Shown here: piece after piece, positions 11,923 through 23,302 of the stretch
Position numbering within the stretch: position 1 is the stretch's first letter
How the letters are laid out: every line of letters begins with the position of its first letter
From: Mariannaea sp. PMI_226
Taxonomy: Eukaryota > Ascomycota > Sordariomycetes > Hypocreales > Nectriaceae
DNA: 64,000 nucleotides
Assembly (NCBI GenBank): GCA_024336345.1
Contig: JANFOG010000005.1
Coordinates: 1,488,001-1,552,000, forward strand
Direction: 5' to 3'
Notes under the pieces: generated by a model
What the model was told of the DNA's origin: nothing
The model's database searches: none
What the model saw: only the letters and a program-made list of their open reading frames with translations
Program-made: the position numbers and the translations under genes

Positions 11923-14900
11923 GATGATGCGGGGTCAGATGATCAAGCCACAAATGGAATTGCCTGTGTATGAATATGGAGTATGGGGCAATGACGGGTG
12001 AAATTGCGGTGACACAGGTCAGGTTGCAGTCAGAGCAGTCAGACTATTAATAAGAAGATAAGAAATCTAGAGAAACCAAGGTGAGACGCCAGGTCAAAAA
12101 GATACACCTGTAAAACTCTGGCTCTAAGATGACGAGATCTTTGGATTCTCTGGCGTCAGCCAGTCTCGTGACCGAGGCATTTTCTTATTCTGCCGAGTCT
12201 TTTCCGGGAATAAGGCGTAAAAGCCACAATCAACGAGTCCCAGAATATATGAAATATGGATGTAGATGATGCAGACTTGCCAGCAAAATTTATGATGGTA
12301 TTCCAACAGATCTATCTGGAGACCAAACGAACCCAGAGGTCGCCTTGAGGCTGTCATTTACGTTGCAGTATCATCGCGTTGCAGTATCATCGACGGAGTC
12401 CCCCGGATACATCGCTCCATCCTCTATCCTGCCTAGTCACTCCTTATGTGCTTCCTTTCCTAGACACACTAAAAAGTAGAGTTACAAATCCCTATTCAGT
12501 TCCGAACTCAACATGGCCAATTCCTTGTTGTCTTTTATCAACCAGATGATCCTCTGCACCATTGAAAAAGGCCAAAACTCAAGCAATATGAAGCCAAGGC
12601 TTTGTACACGTCGCAAGCTTCGTATTCCTCCTATTTGTTAGACAAGTCGAACGACAGACAGCTAGGATCCTGGTCAAAAGTCCAGGGACTTTGGGGCACT
12701 TCGGGCCTGGACGTGGATCTACGATACCACCAGGGGAGGAAAGGATTGTAAATATAATACATATGGAACAAATACTATTTCTAATGATTGTTTTCTTCAT
12801 ATTATGTGACATACTTGTAATTTCTTTATCATCAGCGTAGGATTGGGCCAAAAAAGAAAAAAGTTGAAACATGGAGGAGTCGGGTCACTGATGAATGCAT
12901 CCAAGAGAACAGGAGTAGAAAAGATTTCAAAGAATTTGACAGCGCGTTGATGGCATCAGGTGAAGTGGGCCTGTGCTCTCGGAAATCAAATTGCGCCAAA
13001 AGCAAGGGTATCAGGGGATTGAAGAAGAAAAATCGAGGCAAAAGAATGACAAAAGCTGGAATGAGGAGAGTAAGAGAGAGGACGAGCAGGGGGAGTTTTT
13101 CCCAATCAGTTGGTTTTACTTTGATGCATGATGTCCCTTTTTTTTTATGCCTAACTCCCTCTCTGGTCTTTTTTCCCTTCTCATCCTTTCCAATTGGGGA
13201 AAACACCTGGTCCTGGCAAACTGCAACGGAATGCCAACGAGGGAACCTCATTGATCATGCTTCATCATCAGACTTGTCACATGCACCTGTCTTTTGTGTG
13301 GCCTCTCCCCAGTCGCCAAAGGGCCTCGGAGCGCCCGCAAGCTGGTGTCTGGTACAGAAGTAGTCGTAATTGTGACTGTATGCCCCAAGAACGGGCCATC
13401 GACAGCCTCTTGAATCAACTCGGCCCCTTGCAAGTCACAGTGGTATCACCCGCCGCTCATCTCCGAGGATTGGCAGATTGGGGGTGGGATATGATGGGGG
13501 ATGTGATGGGGACTGAGAACCCATTGACACTGACAGAACGGGGTTCCGAGAACGTTGAGGCCCAAGTATCAGTTCCAGCAAAGAAAGTCTAGTTCGTTCA
13601 AGCTCCTTATCTGACACTTTCTCCTTTGTGTATGGTTCGCGTGCATTTTTGGATATGTTTGGAGGATGGCCAACCGTGTTAATTGCTCCTCTCCACTCCA
13701 CGTGCAACTTTGAGCATGGGGGTTAGAACAGGACCAAAAAAAAAATTGATGTAAGCGTAGAGTACTATTACAGTATGTCGAGCAGCGTGGGGATCAATGC
13801 CTCATCCAGTCACCAACAGGTCGGCCACGCACGAGGCACTGTTATCCCGTTAGCTAGCCCCAGGGGCATTTTTTGTTGCGTTACCGTGGTTCCACACGGT
13901 AGGTACTCATGTATTCTTGGCGGACGAATTAGTCTCTGTCAACTTTTGCCAATGGCTATAATTTCAAATGGAGATTTGATTGTCCTGCGCTTTTTGAGGC
14001 CGAGTAGTCCTGGTTGGGCACTCAATCCATGGTGCGTGTCAGAGAGCACACCCGCGAGGCAAGGGTATGGGTGAGGATGTCGTCTTGTCCCCCTTCCCCC
14101 CAAACATGGACGGGTTGATCACATTGATACGTGTTTTTGACGTGCATCCTTAGGTTGAGCCCTGGAGGGAATAACTCAGCTTCAGCAACCTGGGTAGTCC
14201 ATGGTTGAGTTGCCGCTAGTATTATCGCCTTGCGCGCTTCGCAAGGTGAAAACCAAGGAAAAAGCAAAGAAAGGCAGCCTGAGAGAGGAAGTGAGGGAGA
14301 CAAGAAGATGGTCAGAAAATGGTCAATGGAGCCCGCCCAGAAGTACATTATGCTTCCCAAATCTGGATACTCTTTCCTCGTTCAACAAACAGAGTTAGTT
14401 AGTTACCTGTCATCTCATTGTTTTGGAACCAGCGGACGTAACCATTACACCCCATCACTCACACCAACTTTGAGAGAGAAAAGGGGCAGTGGCCTTTGTG
14501 CATCAAGCTTAGGTTTTCATCTTTCCATCGGATTTCCAGGATTTCTACTCGATCGGGAGAAGGGAGCCATTTTCCACACACGAACGAGTAAAAAAAGGGA
14601 GAAAAAAAAACCTCTTTGTGAGACTCAGCTCGTTTTCTGCGCTGTCGTCCTTGCTGTGGTTATCCCTGTTTCATCCCAACATCTCTTGCCATGCACGTTT
14701 ATTAGTTGTTGCAGACCACTCAATGGCCCGTACTCGACGCCCAAGCTCCAGCAAAAGACCTTCTCTGGGCATGAATCCACCCGCTAACGCCATCCAGCGC
14801 CACGTACTCGCCCCCATCGCTGCATGCACGCCACACACGGTGCCTTTGTGTACCCTTGTCCGCTTCACTTCCATTCTTTTCTTTTTTTTCCTTTTTCTTG

Positions 14901-15848
14901 TTGTCCTTTTACATGGTCTATCTATCGCACTATGCCTCAAGAGGGGGGATAAGCAGGAAATAGCTGTCATAGCTATGCTAGCTACCAACCCACCCTTCCT
15001 CCCTACAGGCTACTCCCTACACTAAGTCCTCCGTAGAAAAAGTTATTTCAAGTCGCAAAGGCCGTCTTCTACCAGGGGGTCCCGCAAACACGCTGCGGGA
15101 CCTATTTTTTTTTTTTTTCAAAGCTTTCTTGACTCCTTACATTCTTCAACTCTTGTCGGTCTTTGCTTTCTTTTTGTGTATTTTTGTTTTCTTATTTCAT
15201 TGTCACCATTCAGAGAGAAAAGACGAAAAATCAAAGCGGATAACAACCAACCACGAGTACATGCATACGAAGCAAAAGAAAAGAATACCAACAGCTAGTC
15301 CTTTCACTTGCAACCATCACGCCGCCAATTGCGGCCTTCCTCTACCTCACCACCCGCACATCCCGCCGCGCCACTCGCTTCGACCACTGGTCAGCCTGCC
15401 TGGGAAAAGTCCTATTGCTATCGACGCGTCCACACTCGTCAACCATCAATAACACAGATACCCTTTCGTTTTAGCCAACGAACTATTCACGTTTGCTTCC
15501 TCAAAACTGTTCACGGAACACAACTAGGCGCGCGACAAAGATCATCCAACGACATATAACCAACCAGTTGGTGGGACGTTTTGAAAGAAACGGTGACATT
15601 CCATCCCACCCATCCCATACGACACGTTCATCCCACCCGATTCCGCGCTCCACGCTCAACAACCCAATCTCAAGGGGGAAGCTCTTTTACTATTTGTAGA
15701 GCTTAATATTAGAGCCCGCAACCCGTTGAAAACACTCCCGCTACCCGTTACGCGCTCACAAATCTGTTTTGGCCTACCATTCTCGTCGAACAACTGTTAC
15801 AAAGTTCACGCCAGCAAAATAGAAAAATTTCCACTGTATTGAGCGATC
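11923..15848. other. 3.9-kb gene-poor region, probable long leader/promoter of the Ras-type gene
   Basis: The left end holds the promoter of the minus-strand decarboxylase. The right end, roughly 14.6-15.85 kb, is pyrimidine-rich with A- and T-runs, as in long fungal 5' leaders, and leads into the GTPase start at 15849. An exact 16-base tandem duplication starts at 12361. Frames of 90-185 codons exist but overlap on both strands and are not protein-like. I see no supported gene. Confidence 0.45.
12361..12392. repeat. exact 16-bp tandem duplication
   Basis: The unit CGTTGCAGTATCATCG occurs twice in direct head-to-tail order with no mismatch. It lies in non-coding DNA between the decarboxylase and Ras-type genes. 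Confidence 0.9.
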
Positions 15849-16658
15849 ATGACCATGTCAGGCACCGAATCGCAACCTCCCATCCCCATCTCCATCACCA
15901 TCTGTGGCGATGGTGGCTGTGGTAAATCCTCCATTACCTTGCGTCTTGTGCACTCGCAGTGGACGTCCGACTATGATCCAACCATCGAAGACTCGTACAG
16001 CGTCACCCGCCGCATCGATGGCGTAACCTACCACCTCTCTCTAACAGACACCGCTGGGCAGGAGGAGTACCGCGGCATGTGGGCTTCTTCTAACCTTGGC
16101 GCCGACGCCTTCCTGCTTGTCTACGATATCACCTCAAACGATTCGCTCGACGCTTTGCAGCATTTCAATGACCTCATCGACATGGAGGCTGAGACTCGCC
16201 TCGACAATGCCGACCGCGCTCTTCGCGCAGGTCTCAAGCCAGGGCACAACGATACCTACGGCAGCGGCGCTCGTGCGAAGACTATTCCGCCTGTCAAACT
16301 CGTTGCTGGAAACAAGTGCGATTTGCAAGAAAGCCGTCAAGTACCTGCCGCCAAGGGACTTGAATGGGCACGCAAGCGCGGCTGTGGCTTCATGGAGACC
16401 AGTGCCCGCCTAGAAGTGAATATCGAGGAGACTTTTGCGCTCATCGTTCGTCGCGTCATGGAAGGTCGCCGACTCGCTGAGACGGGCATCCACGACAACA
16501 TGGATTTGAACGCCCGTGGACAGACCAAGCCTCTTACCCCTCTACCAAATGATGATGACGCGGAGAAGCGCGTCCCTGGCGTCCGCGGCCCGAATCTCAA
16601 CAGCGATCGGGTCGGGAAGGGCGACGGCGGATTTTGGAAGAAACTGCGGTGCTGGTAA
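15849..16658 (+). CDS. Ras-superfamily small GTPase with extended tail ending in -CW
   Basis: An intronless frame of 269 residues. All G motifs are present: P-loop GDGGCGKSS (K26), effector-type YDPTIEDSY, the DxxG/switch II motif DTAGQEEYRGMW with the catalytic Gln, NKCD for guanine and a SAR in place of SAK. This places it in the Ras (not Rab/Rho/Arf) family. Differences from canonical Ras are a roughly 25-residue Gly/Arg-rich insertion before the NKCD strand, a charged tail of about 60 residues, and a C-terminus KKLRCW where a CAAX box is expected. The single terminal Cys could still carry a lipid, but not through the usual CAAX route. A second in-frame ATG two codons downstream is also possible. 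The role is probably membrane-linked signalling in growth or morphogenesis (inference). It sits alone with a long upstream region. Confidence 0.92.
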   Translation: MTMSGTESQPPIPISITICGDGGCGKSSITLRLVHSQWTSDYDPTIEDSYSVTRRIDGVTYHLSLTDTAGQEEYRGMWASSNLGADAFLLVYDITSNDSLDALQHFNDLIDMEAETRLDNADRALRAGLKPGHNDTYGSGARAKTIPPVKLVAGNKCDLQESRQVPAAKGLEWARKRGCGFMETSARLEVNIEETFALIVRRVMEGRRLAETGIHDNMDLNARGQTKPLTPLPNDDDAEKRVPGVRGPNLNSDRVGKGDGGFWKKLRCW

Positions 16659-17597
16659 AGGGAGGTACAAAAAGTTTATGGCAGTGAGTGTAGCGACCGA
16701 GTGTCCGAGGCTCAGCCAACACAAAAAAAAAAACCAATGGAAGACAAAGGAAAAGAAGAGAGGACAAACAACAAACAAAAAAAGGTGACAGAAGCATAGA
16801 CAGGGAAGAGCCATGGAGATCTCTTGTGAATGAGAGAATACCAGACGGGCCATTTTCTGTCATGCTCTTGGAGGGGAAGAATGTTGTTTCGATAACTTGG
16901 AATGCTATATACTAGGGATACCTCGGCGTTTGGGACGGAAAGGGCTTGGGATCCAGGCGTGTATTGTCTGGGCCGGTTGGTTGAACCATCCCTCATGAGG
17001 CGTTTTGTGTTTTTTTTGTGTGTTTTTATTGTATTATCTACCACTGGTCGCGGCACCATCATCATCCCTTTGTCTATTACTGCGCGTCGTAGCCATGTTA
17101 CTCATATACTATTTACACCCATCGAAATTCTTGCGTAGAAGGTATTTGCTTGTTAGTTTTGTGCTGTTTGATCAGCAATGCCCTTCCCCGAAGACCCGGA
17201 AATTTTATTTTTGATTTTTACAACCCTAGCTTTGAAAAGCCATTATTGAAATATCTGGGTGTTCGCTTATGGGGGGAAGAGGCTGTTCTACTTGGGCCAT
17301 TAGAACAGTCTGCGAGCCTGCATCTGGATCAACATAAACTGTTAAAAGATGTGTGCATTTGAGTAAAGAAGATCTGAGTGATGTGTGTCTGCCCACTCCC
17401 CAGCTCCGTCTGTACGTGTCAGTCAATACGTAGTCACAAAAAGGGGAAAGAAAAATGTTTAGCCTCCGTGGGCTATAATCCACCTGGAAACGCCAGCCTC
17501 TAGTCTACATTTCACGTCTTACCCTCATGTCCCCCCATGTGGCCTGTAAGAGTGCTTCGCTTCTTCGCACGTGTCCCTCTCAACTTCGGGCTTCCCG
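16659..17597. other. intergenic, no gene seen
   Basis: This lies between two convergent genes (the GTPase on plus, the AMMECR1 protein on minus), so it should hold both 3' UTRs and terminators. The first 150 bases are A/G-rich. No supported gene. Confidence 0.5.
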
Positions 17598-18365
17598 TCA
17601 GTTGTCAATACTCTCACGCCACTTCTTGTAATCATTATACTCTAACGTCGTTCTCTTGCCCTGATAGCGCGTGACCTTGAGCTCCAAGTCCTTCCACTTA
17701 CTCCGGCTGCCCATCCAGCCCGCCTTACGAATCAGGCTAAAAAGCGTCTCGTCTTGAGTCCAGCCCTGCTCTGAAGCGACATCAGGCAGGTAGGTGGAGC
17801 CGTAACGACGCCCACGGTCGTAAAAAGACAACCGGATGCCGTGTACGCCAATCTCCCAGTCATAAGGATCCTCAACCTCTTCAAAATCGGTGAGCAACGT
17901 GACGGCGACTTGCAAAGTTGGTAACTCGGACTTCCGAATAGGTGAGAAACGCGTGTCGTGCAGAGCAGAAATCAGAGCGTATTCCGGGATGCCTTCAGAA
18001 AGAGGTTGTGATTCAAACGTGCCGATGCAACCCCGCAGTGAGGGTTCATCGTCCTCCATGGTATTCCATGTGACGAAGAGGGGAGCGGAGCTTGGAGGCA
18101 CCAAAGGCAGAGACGAGGTGGAAGTCGCCGGGGTAGACGCGGCTGGGGTAGACGCGGCGAGCGACGTTGAAGAGGACGAGGACGATTCAGTATCAGCAAT
18201 GAGGCGGCGTAGAGCCGGGTCATGGAGACCCTTGGATGTTGACGACGACGACGTAGGAGCCGTGATAAAGCTCGCCTGAATGTCATCTAACGACATGGGC
18301 TTGTGTTTATAGAGGTGGGCTTCAAGAGCCTCGAAGCATGCGAGGCAGTGTTCCGTGGTCGCCAT
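17598..18365 (-). CDS. AMMECR1-domain protein
   Basis: An intronless frame of 255 residues. AMMECR1 proteins are conserved from archaea to humans, but their biochemical role is not established. The diagnostic motif LRGCIGTF is present (about residue 110), followed by the family pattern ISALHDTRFSPI, LPTLQVAVTLL, WEIGVHGIRL, TYLPDVASEQGWTQDETL and a C-terminal RKAGW segment. Between the N-terminal helix region and the conserved core lies a Ser/Thr/Ala/Pro low-complexity insertion (about residues 36-90) with an internal ASTPA-type repeat, reflected in DNA as a repeated GGGGTAGACGCGGC. The insertion is probably a surface loop. The start is the first ATG and fits the family's N-terminal LACFEALEAHL. 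Confidence 0.93.
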   Translation of the reverse strand: MATTEHCLACFEALEAHLYKHKPMSLDDIQASFITAPTSSSSTSKGLHDPALRRLIADTESSSSSSTSLAASTPAASTPATSTSSLPLVPPSSAPLFVTWNTMEDDEPSLRGCIGTFESQPLSEGIPEYALISALHDTRFSPIRKSELPTLQVAVTLLTDFEEVEDPYDWEIGVHGIRLSFYDRGRRYGSTYLPDVASEQGWTQDETLFSLIRKAGWMGSRSKWKDLELKVTRYQGKRTTLEYNDYKKWRESIDN

Positions 18366-20215
18366 CGGAGAGGTTCGTTGAACTGACCTGACGAAGCAAA
18401 GTCAGGAGATATGGGGGGTGGTTAGGAGATCAGACTGGGAGCGTAGATCAGGGGACGGTCAAGCGACGATTCAGCGTGCCTCTGACAGTGTAAAAGTGAG
18501 AAAGCAGCAGCAGAGATCAGAGGAATGCGAGGAAGAGAGACACAATCACATCAGAGGCACGAGAAGAGGGAGACGGAGGGCGAGCGAAAGAGGGAGCGGG
18601 ACAGCGGGACGTGGAGGTTGGAGAGGTTGAAAGTGTCAGCGGAGGTGGAGCTGTTTAGGTATCGAGGCGGGGAAGGGGATCATGAGAACCTAGAAAGAGT
18701 GAATCGGGATAAGAACAAGCCACCAACTTTACTTTTTTGCCAGCTTCGACGAGTCGATGCGCACCTGAACTGCACGGTTGCACAAGGCGAGGAAGACGCA
18801 CAAGAGGATGAGATACGGATACGTATCCTCAACTTGAAAATGCGCGGGCCTCCGGCCAAGAAGAGACGACATTGCTTTCCGGGCCTCGAAAAATCAGTCA
18901 GCGTCAACGACCAACCCCACCTCTCTCGAAGTTGAGGAGTTGAGGCCCGTGATCAAGCTCAAAGCCTCGGACCAGGTCGCGTGGGGGAGTGAGTGACGGA
19001 GAGTGGAGTTTTTCGGCGTGCGAAGCAATCAGTTGACGGCTTGGCTTTGATAAGCCAGGCAGCGGCGAGGCACCGGCAGGTCAAGCAGATGGAACGGGCG
19101 GTTGGTTTGATGAAGCAGACTGAAAAGGTGTTTTGATTTTTTTGGGTGGCTTGAAAGCTGCGCGACAATGATCAATTACTAAGTTGCGCATCATTCATAC
19201 TTGTCCATCCTCCTCTACCCCGCGATTCCAGCCACCCGCGATACAGCAATTGGATGCACCTTCATCCCACCACCCAAATCATTCGGTATCTATTTCTTCC
19301 GTCCAAAGAGACGACCACTGCCGTGGCCTGAACGGGAGCCTGCTTATGTCATGACATGCCATCATCATGACAACCAGCCACCGCCCGGAGAATCCAACGA
19401 CCTAGCATGTCATCGCTGGCTCCAGTGGGACGGGATAGGATGTGAAGCGTACTACGGTATTCTCGGGCTTGCGCGTCCTGTGTATTGCCCAATCAATACG
19501 AATTGAATTTCTCCTTCCAGCTTTTAACAATATATAAAATAAAGGGTGCTCAACAAGTGCTACCACGGATGTTACAAACCCCGGCCCCCTCTTACATCGC
19601 CTGGTCTGTGTTACCGGATATTTCTCCTCCGGGTGTTACATTGGCCCAGTCCATCCGTCTCAAGACGGCAACAGTGGGTTTCAGGCTCATCCTCAGACAT
19701 CCCTTGACAACACCAATGCCGTCAACAGCCCCATCCACTAAACATGGCAATGATTTAGCAAAAGGGGGGCTAGACTTTGCTTGGACTCGAACGTAGCAGT
19801 CGGGTAACTATCGATCTGAACTATGCATGTTTGACCCGTTGTTTTCACAACCCGGGATGAAATCTACTCTCACTTGAATCGTCTCGGATCACCAACTGAA
19901 ACGGGAAGAATGCCTGCTCAATACAACCAGATACCCAGTACGATTTACTCCTTCGTATCAGATGCGTGAACTATGGACCTTTAGCAAGCACCTCGAATCA
20001 GCTAGAGACCCTGCATTCATGATAGATCCGAGTACAAATATCAAGTCCACCTACCATCCGTCGAGGCTATTGCTCTGTGTAGTCGCAGAAAGTCGAACTC
20101 AGCTTCCATCAATCTTTTTTCTTGATTTCATTATTCGATTCTTAACCGCTGGTCGGACGTTCTTTACGAATACCCTCTTTCCAATCTCAGTCACTTCTTC
20201 CAAATTTCATTCAAA
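18366..20215. other. 1.85-kb intergenic region
   Basis: The left part is a purine-rich promoter/leader of the AMMECR1 gene; the right part leads to the small secreted peptide gene, with a T- and C-rich leader just before 20216. Open frames here are short and overlapping. A sequence near 19775-19830 faintly resembles a tRNA B-box but has no acceptor stem. Confidence 0.45.
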
Positions 20216-20464
20216 ATGCAGCTGTCTATCTTTACTCTCGTAACCATTGTCGCCGCCGTTATGGCAGGCCCGAGTAAGAACTTACCGTTGTCACTGCATA
20301 CTTCATAGTTTGTATGCTCTCTAACAACACATTTGCTAACTTTTATGGCAACAGTCAAGCGCCAGGTCGACCCCAGCCAACCCTCCATGACAAATTCCAA
20401 CGGGGACGTTGTTCCTTTCGACGCTAAAGACGTCTTCCAGGCCAACAAGGAGAAAGGTCTATAA
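20216..20464 (+). CDS. small secreted peptide precursor (55 residues) with Kex2-type site
   Basis: Exons 20216-20273 and 20355-20464 join in phase 1 across an 81-base intron (GTAAGA donor, GGCAACAG acceptor, CTAAC branch-like word). The product starts MQLSIFTLVTIVAAVMAGP, a clear signal peptide, followed at once by Lys-Arg (KRQVDPSQP), a dibasic Kex2-like site. The remainder of 33 residues (QVDPSQPS to NKEKGL) is polar, acidic-basic mixed and Cys-free. A Q exposed after KR could cyclise to pyroglutamate. No family was recognised. The ATG context and the CT-rich leader support expression. It could be a secreted signalling or defence-related peptide, but no function can be assigned. The intron joining signal peptide and mature part in frame is the best evidence that the gene is real. 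Confidence 0.68.
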
Positions 20465-20755
20465 GCAGGGCAAATATTTGTGTGACATTCAAACGAGGCT
20501 TTTTTGGGCTGCCTCTCGGGCGTTTTATTCGATGGGCTTTCTCTACCTATAAGAGAAGCTGGAAACGGCGTGGGGAGAAAGGTGCCGACCTGGGCTACAC
20601 GAGAATTTCGATGGAGGAGACATTGGGAGGCAACCTTCGAGTTGGGCATTCCTAAAGAATATTTTTGAACTGCAGTTCGCTTCATTGCCAACCACCAATT
20701 GAATTGTCGTTCACAATTACGAAGCAACCCTGACTCTATGTTTTCTTTTTAACAG

Positions 20756-20996
20756 CCTCATCCCGACGAGGTGCCTCCGCTCCACCGTGACATGGCAAGA
20801 TATTATCCCCAGCCACACGATCCAATGCATCAAGAGCCGCTTTACCGTGATCGTTATAAACAAACACCCCATTTCACTAATTTCGATCTCGAGAAAGGGA
20901 AACAGAGGCGAGGTATGAAGGATGGCTCCCTAGCTTGCCTGTGTGCTAACAGGACGAAAGGCCCTCGCTCCACCACCACGTTCGGCTCTACTTGAT
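20756..20996 (+). other. exon-like open stretch, orphan
   Basis: An AACAG acceptor-like end at about 20755 is followed by an open frame rich in His, Pro, Tyr and Arg (PLHRDMARYYPQPHDP, then EPLYRDRYKQTPHF and FDLEKGKQRR). A possible short intron follows (GTATGA donor at about 20914, TGCTAACAG end). The frame becomes open exactly at the acceptor. No 5' exon with a matching phase was found, and the only nearby gene (the 55-residue peptide) already ends in its own stop. It may be a remnant, an exon of an unannotated transcript, or chance. Confidence 0.2.
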
Positions 20997-21776
20997 CCAA
21001 GCCCTAAAGGATCGAGTCAGCCTCACTTATGGGGCCACCATGTTGTGACGAACGCATAATATTAGAGGGGGTTCAAGCACCATGGACTTCTACTAGGGAG
21101 TAGCGGCCGTATGGGAGGGGTTTGAGACGGATAGTGGCTTGTCCCGAAGTTGGGGGCTGCCTGGGCGGAGGTAGTGTAGGGACTCTGGTAACTCTGCGCT
21201 TAAGCGACGAAAAGATAGCTCAACTAACTTACATTTTGGTGGAACAGCTGGATGACCAATGGGGGGTGGCCAATGGGCTTGGAAGAGGCAGCGGGTCTGT
21301 CGATCCTCTTGAGTGAATAAGACCCTTCTGTTTTTTCACCGCTTGATAATGGCATGGTCATACATATATTATTGGCCAAAAGGCAACAAAACTACCAGCT
21401 TACCACAATGTATGTAAGAAAAGCAACAAGTAGCCCACAGAGAAACATGACAAGGGTTCAACCAGGTAGTCTCCGTTGGGTTCAATGATCCCAACTTGCA
21501 CACCACCTTCGGAGACATAACATGACCAGGGCCAGAAATTTGATGAATCGTCATGAGTTCCCGAAAATGCAGCTCTGAACCGCGCCTCAGAAAGCTTCTA
21601 TTCTAGGATGGGACGAATCCCCATCTCCAGTCCATCCCACCCAGCCTCTGTCTTTAGATTTGCTAAAGTGCCGTCCACATGGCAAGTTACATAATAACGT
21701 CCCCCATCTTCATGAAGGTAACTCCGCTCTCTCTGCCGGTTGCGCGAGAGGCCGATTGATGGTGACCCATTTCGGA

Positions 21777-21792
21777 CCCCCCCCCCCCCCCC
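21777..21792. repeat. C16 homopolymer
   Basis: Sixteen consecutive C bases in non-coding DNA, flanked by GGA and GGCAG. Length in the assembly may be uncertain. Confidence 0.9.
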
Positions 21793-23302
21793 GGCAGTTC
21801 AGAAATCGTAGCCACCCTGCTTCAGTTGCTTCAGAAGGGTGCATACCCAGCCATTCACTAAGCACCACATATGAAATAAACATTATTATGAGGTAGATAT
21901 AATGTCACTGAGCTCATTCATGTACTGCTGTGGCGCTGTACAGATGGTCAGGCCATGCTCAAACCCATGCAACTTGCCGTTGCATTGCTCTCACACTGAC
22001 AGGGAGCCTCTCTAGCTATATCCTAGCTTGATCCTCCAGGGCTGATATGCGGGGATGCAGAGTCACTTATCTGGGACGGTACATAGTATGCTTCTTCAGT
22101 ACGGATCCACTCTCTGGCGAAATGCTTGGATTATTACGTAGCTATTTCATGATATCAGAAAATGCCAATGTTGGTTGGTTTTTTCTTTGACCAGTACGGA
22201 AGGATTCGGCGCGATTTCAGCATATCCGTCAGCCCCAGAAGCCTGTCGTTTTTCTCCCAACAAGCAGCACTCAGGTAGTCCGACTGTTGGTGTATCTGAA
22301 TTTAGCAGCCCTGCCCAAATTTCCGTGGCCGGTTCCTAGCCGGCTCTCGCTCGTCTGGGCTGATTTTTTTGCCAGTGTTTCCTGCTGGGGAGTCGCTTGA
22401 GACGACTAATCACTTCCGTCCCATCATTGGAGGCTTTGTGGGGTAAATCACTGTTTATGCTATGGCAATGGAACTACGGTCTTTCAAAAGATCCAAAAGA
22501 ACATGCTCGCTCAAGCCTACTGCATGGCGCCTGCACGGCTCCCGCAGGGGCCGATGACGCTGCAGAACATGAGTGTGTTCTTCCTCTTGAGCAAGCCACT
22601 GGGAGCCAAAGACCGGGTGGTTGTGGTGGGCGTCAGCAGAAAACAAGATGGCCTCAGCCGCAGCTCTAGATCAGCACTAGACCTAATTATAATAGTTATA
22701 CCCGCGCGTCAACAAAGAGGCACCCATGCCTTTCATCGTGGCTGTGACTTATTCTCTGTGCAGCAGGGAGCTACTGCACTTCCTGGACTTATCCTGGGCG
22801 TCTAGGCTGCACTTGAGACCATCCCCCAGTGATGGCGCCATGGGGTCGTTGGGAAGAGGGCTGAGCTAGATTCACTAAGCAATGCATGGGCAAGTTAGAG
22901 AATCAAAATCAATAGGGCGGCGGCCTCGATTCAGCCCGATCCAGCGCAAGTTGGTTTTCAATAAAAGGCCGCCGCCACCCTCTCGCCCGACGTCTATTGT
23001 CAGTCTTCTGCTTGAGCTGGCAGGGAACAAACACAACCGCACTGCTGGGCAGCCTGTGAGGAAACAGGATTATGCAACACTGTCACGGCCGATACCAAAC
23101 AATAACTTGGTTTGAGAGTGATTAAAGGGACAACAACAAACCAACCGGTATCAGGCTAGGTGACTTCACTCTAGGGAGAGAGACAACACAGGTTGATCTC
23201 ACCCTGTTTCTTTCCATATCTTCTCGGCCGGTTTCGACTTCGAGCTCATTCAACTCTGAGCATCATCCATTCACCAAAAGCCTCAGGTTTAAAAACTACG
23301 CA

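Larger units (their letters stand above)
20465..23302. other. 2.8-kb gene-poor region
   Basis: It contains an exon-like open stretch at about 20756-20996 (separate entry) and a C16 homopolymer at 21777-21792. The last 150 bases form the leader of the four-pass membrane protein. No other supported gene. Confidence 0.4.

Noticed and set aside
14618..15025. Signal-peptide-like frame in the leader of the Ras-type gene
   Set aside because: It starts at GTG, lies in pyrimidine-rich leader DNA and loses protein-like composition after 30 residues.
19775..19830. Possible tRNA-like sequence on the minus strand (GTTCGAGTCC word)
   Set aside because: A B-box-like word is present, but no matching A-box, anticodon loop or acceptor stem could be paired, so no tRNA call is made.
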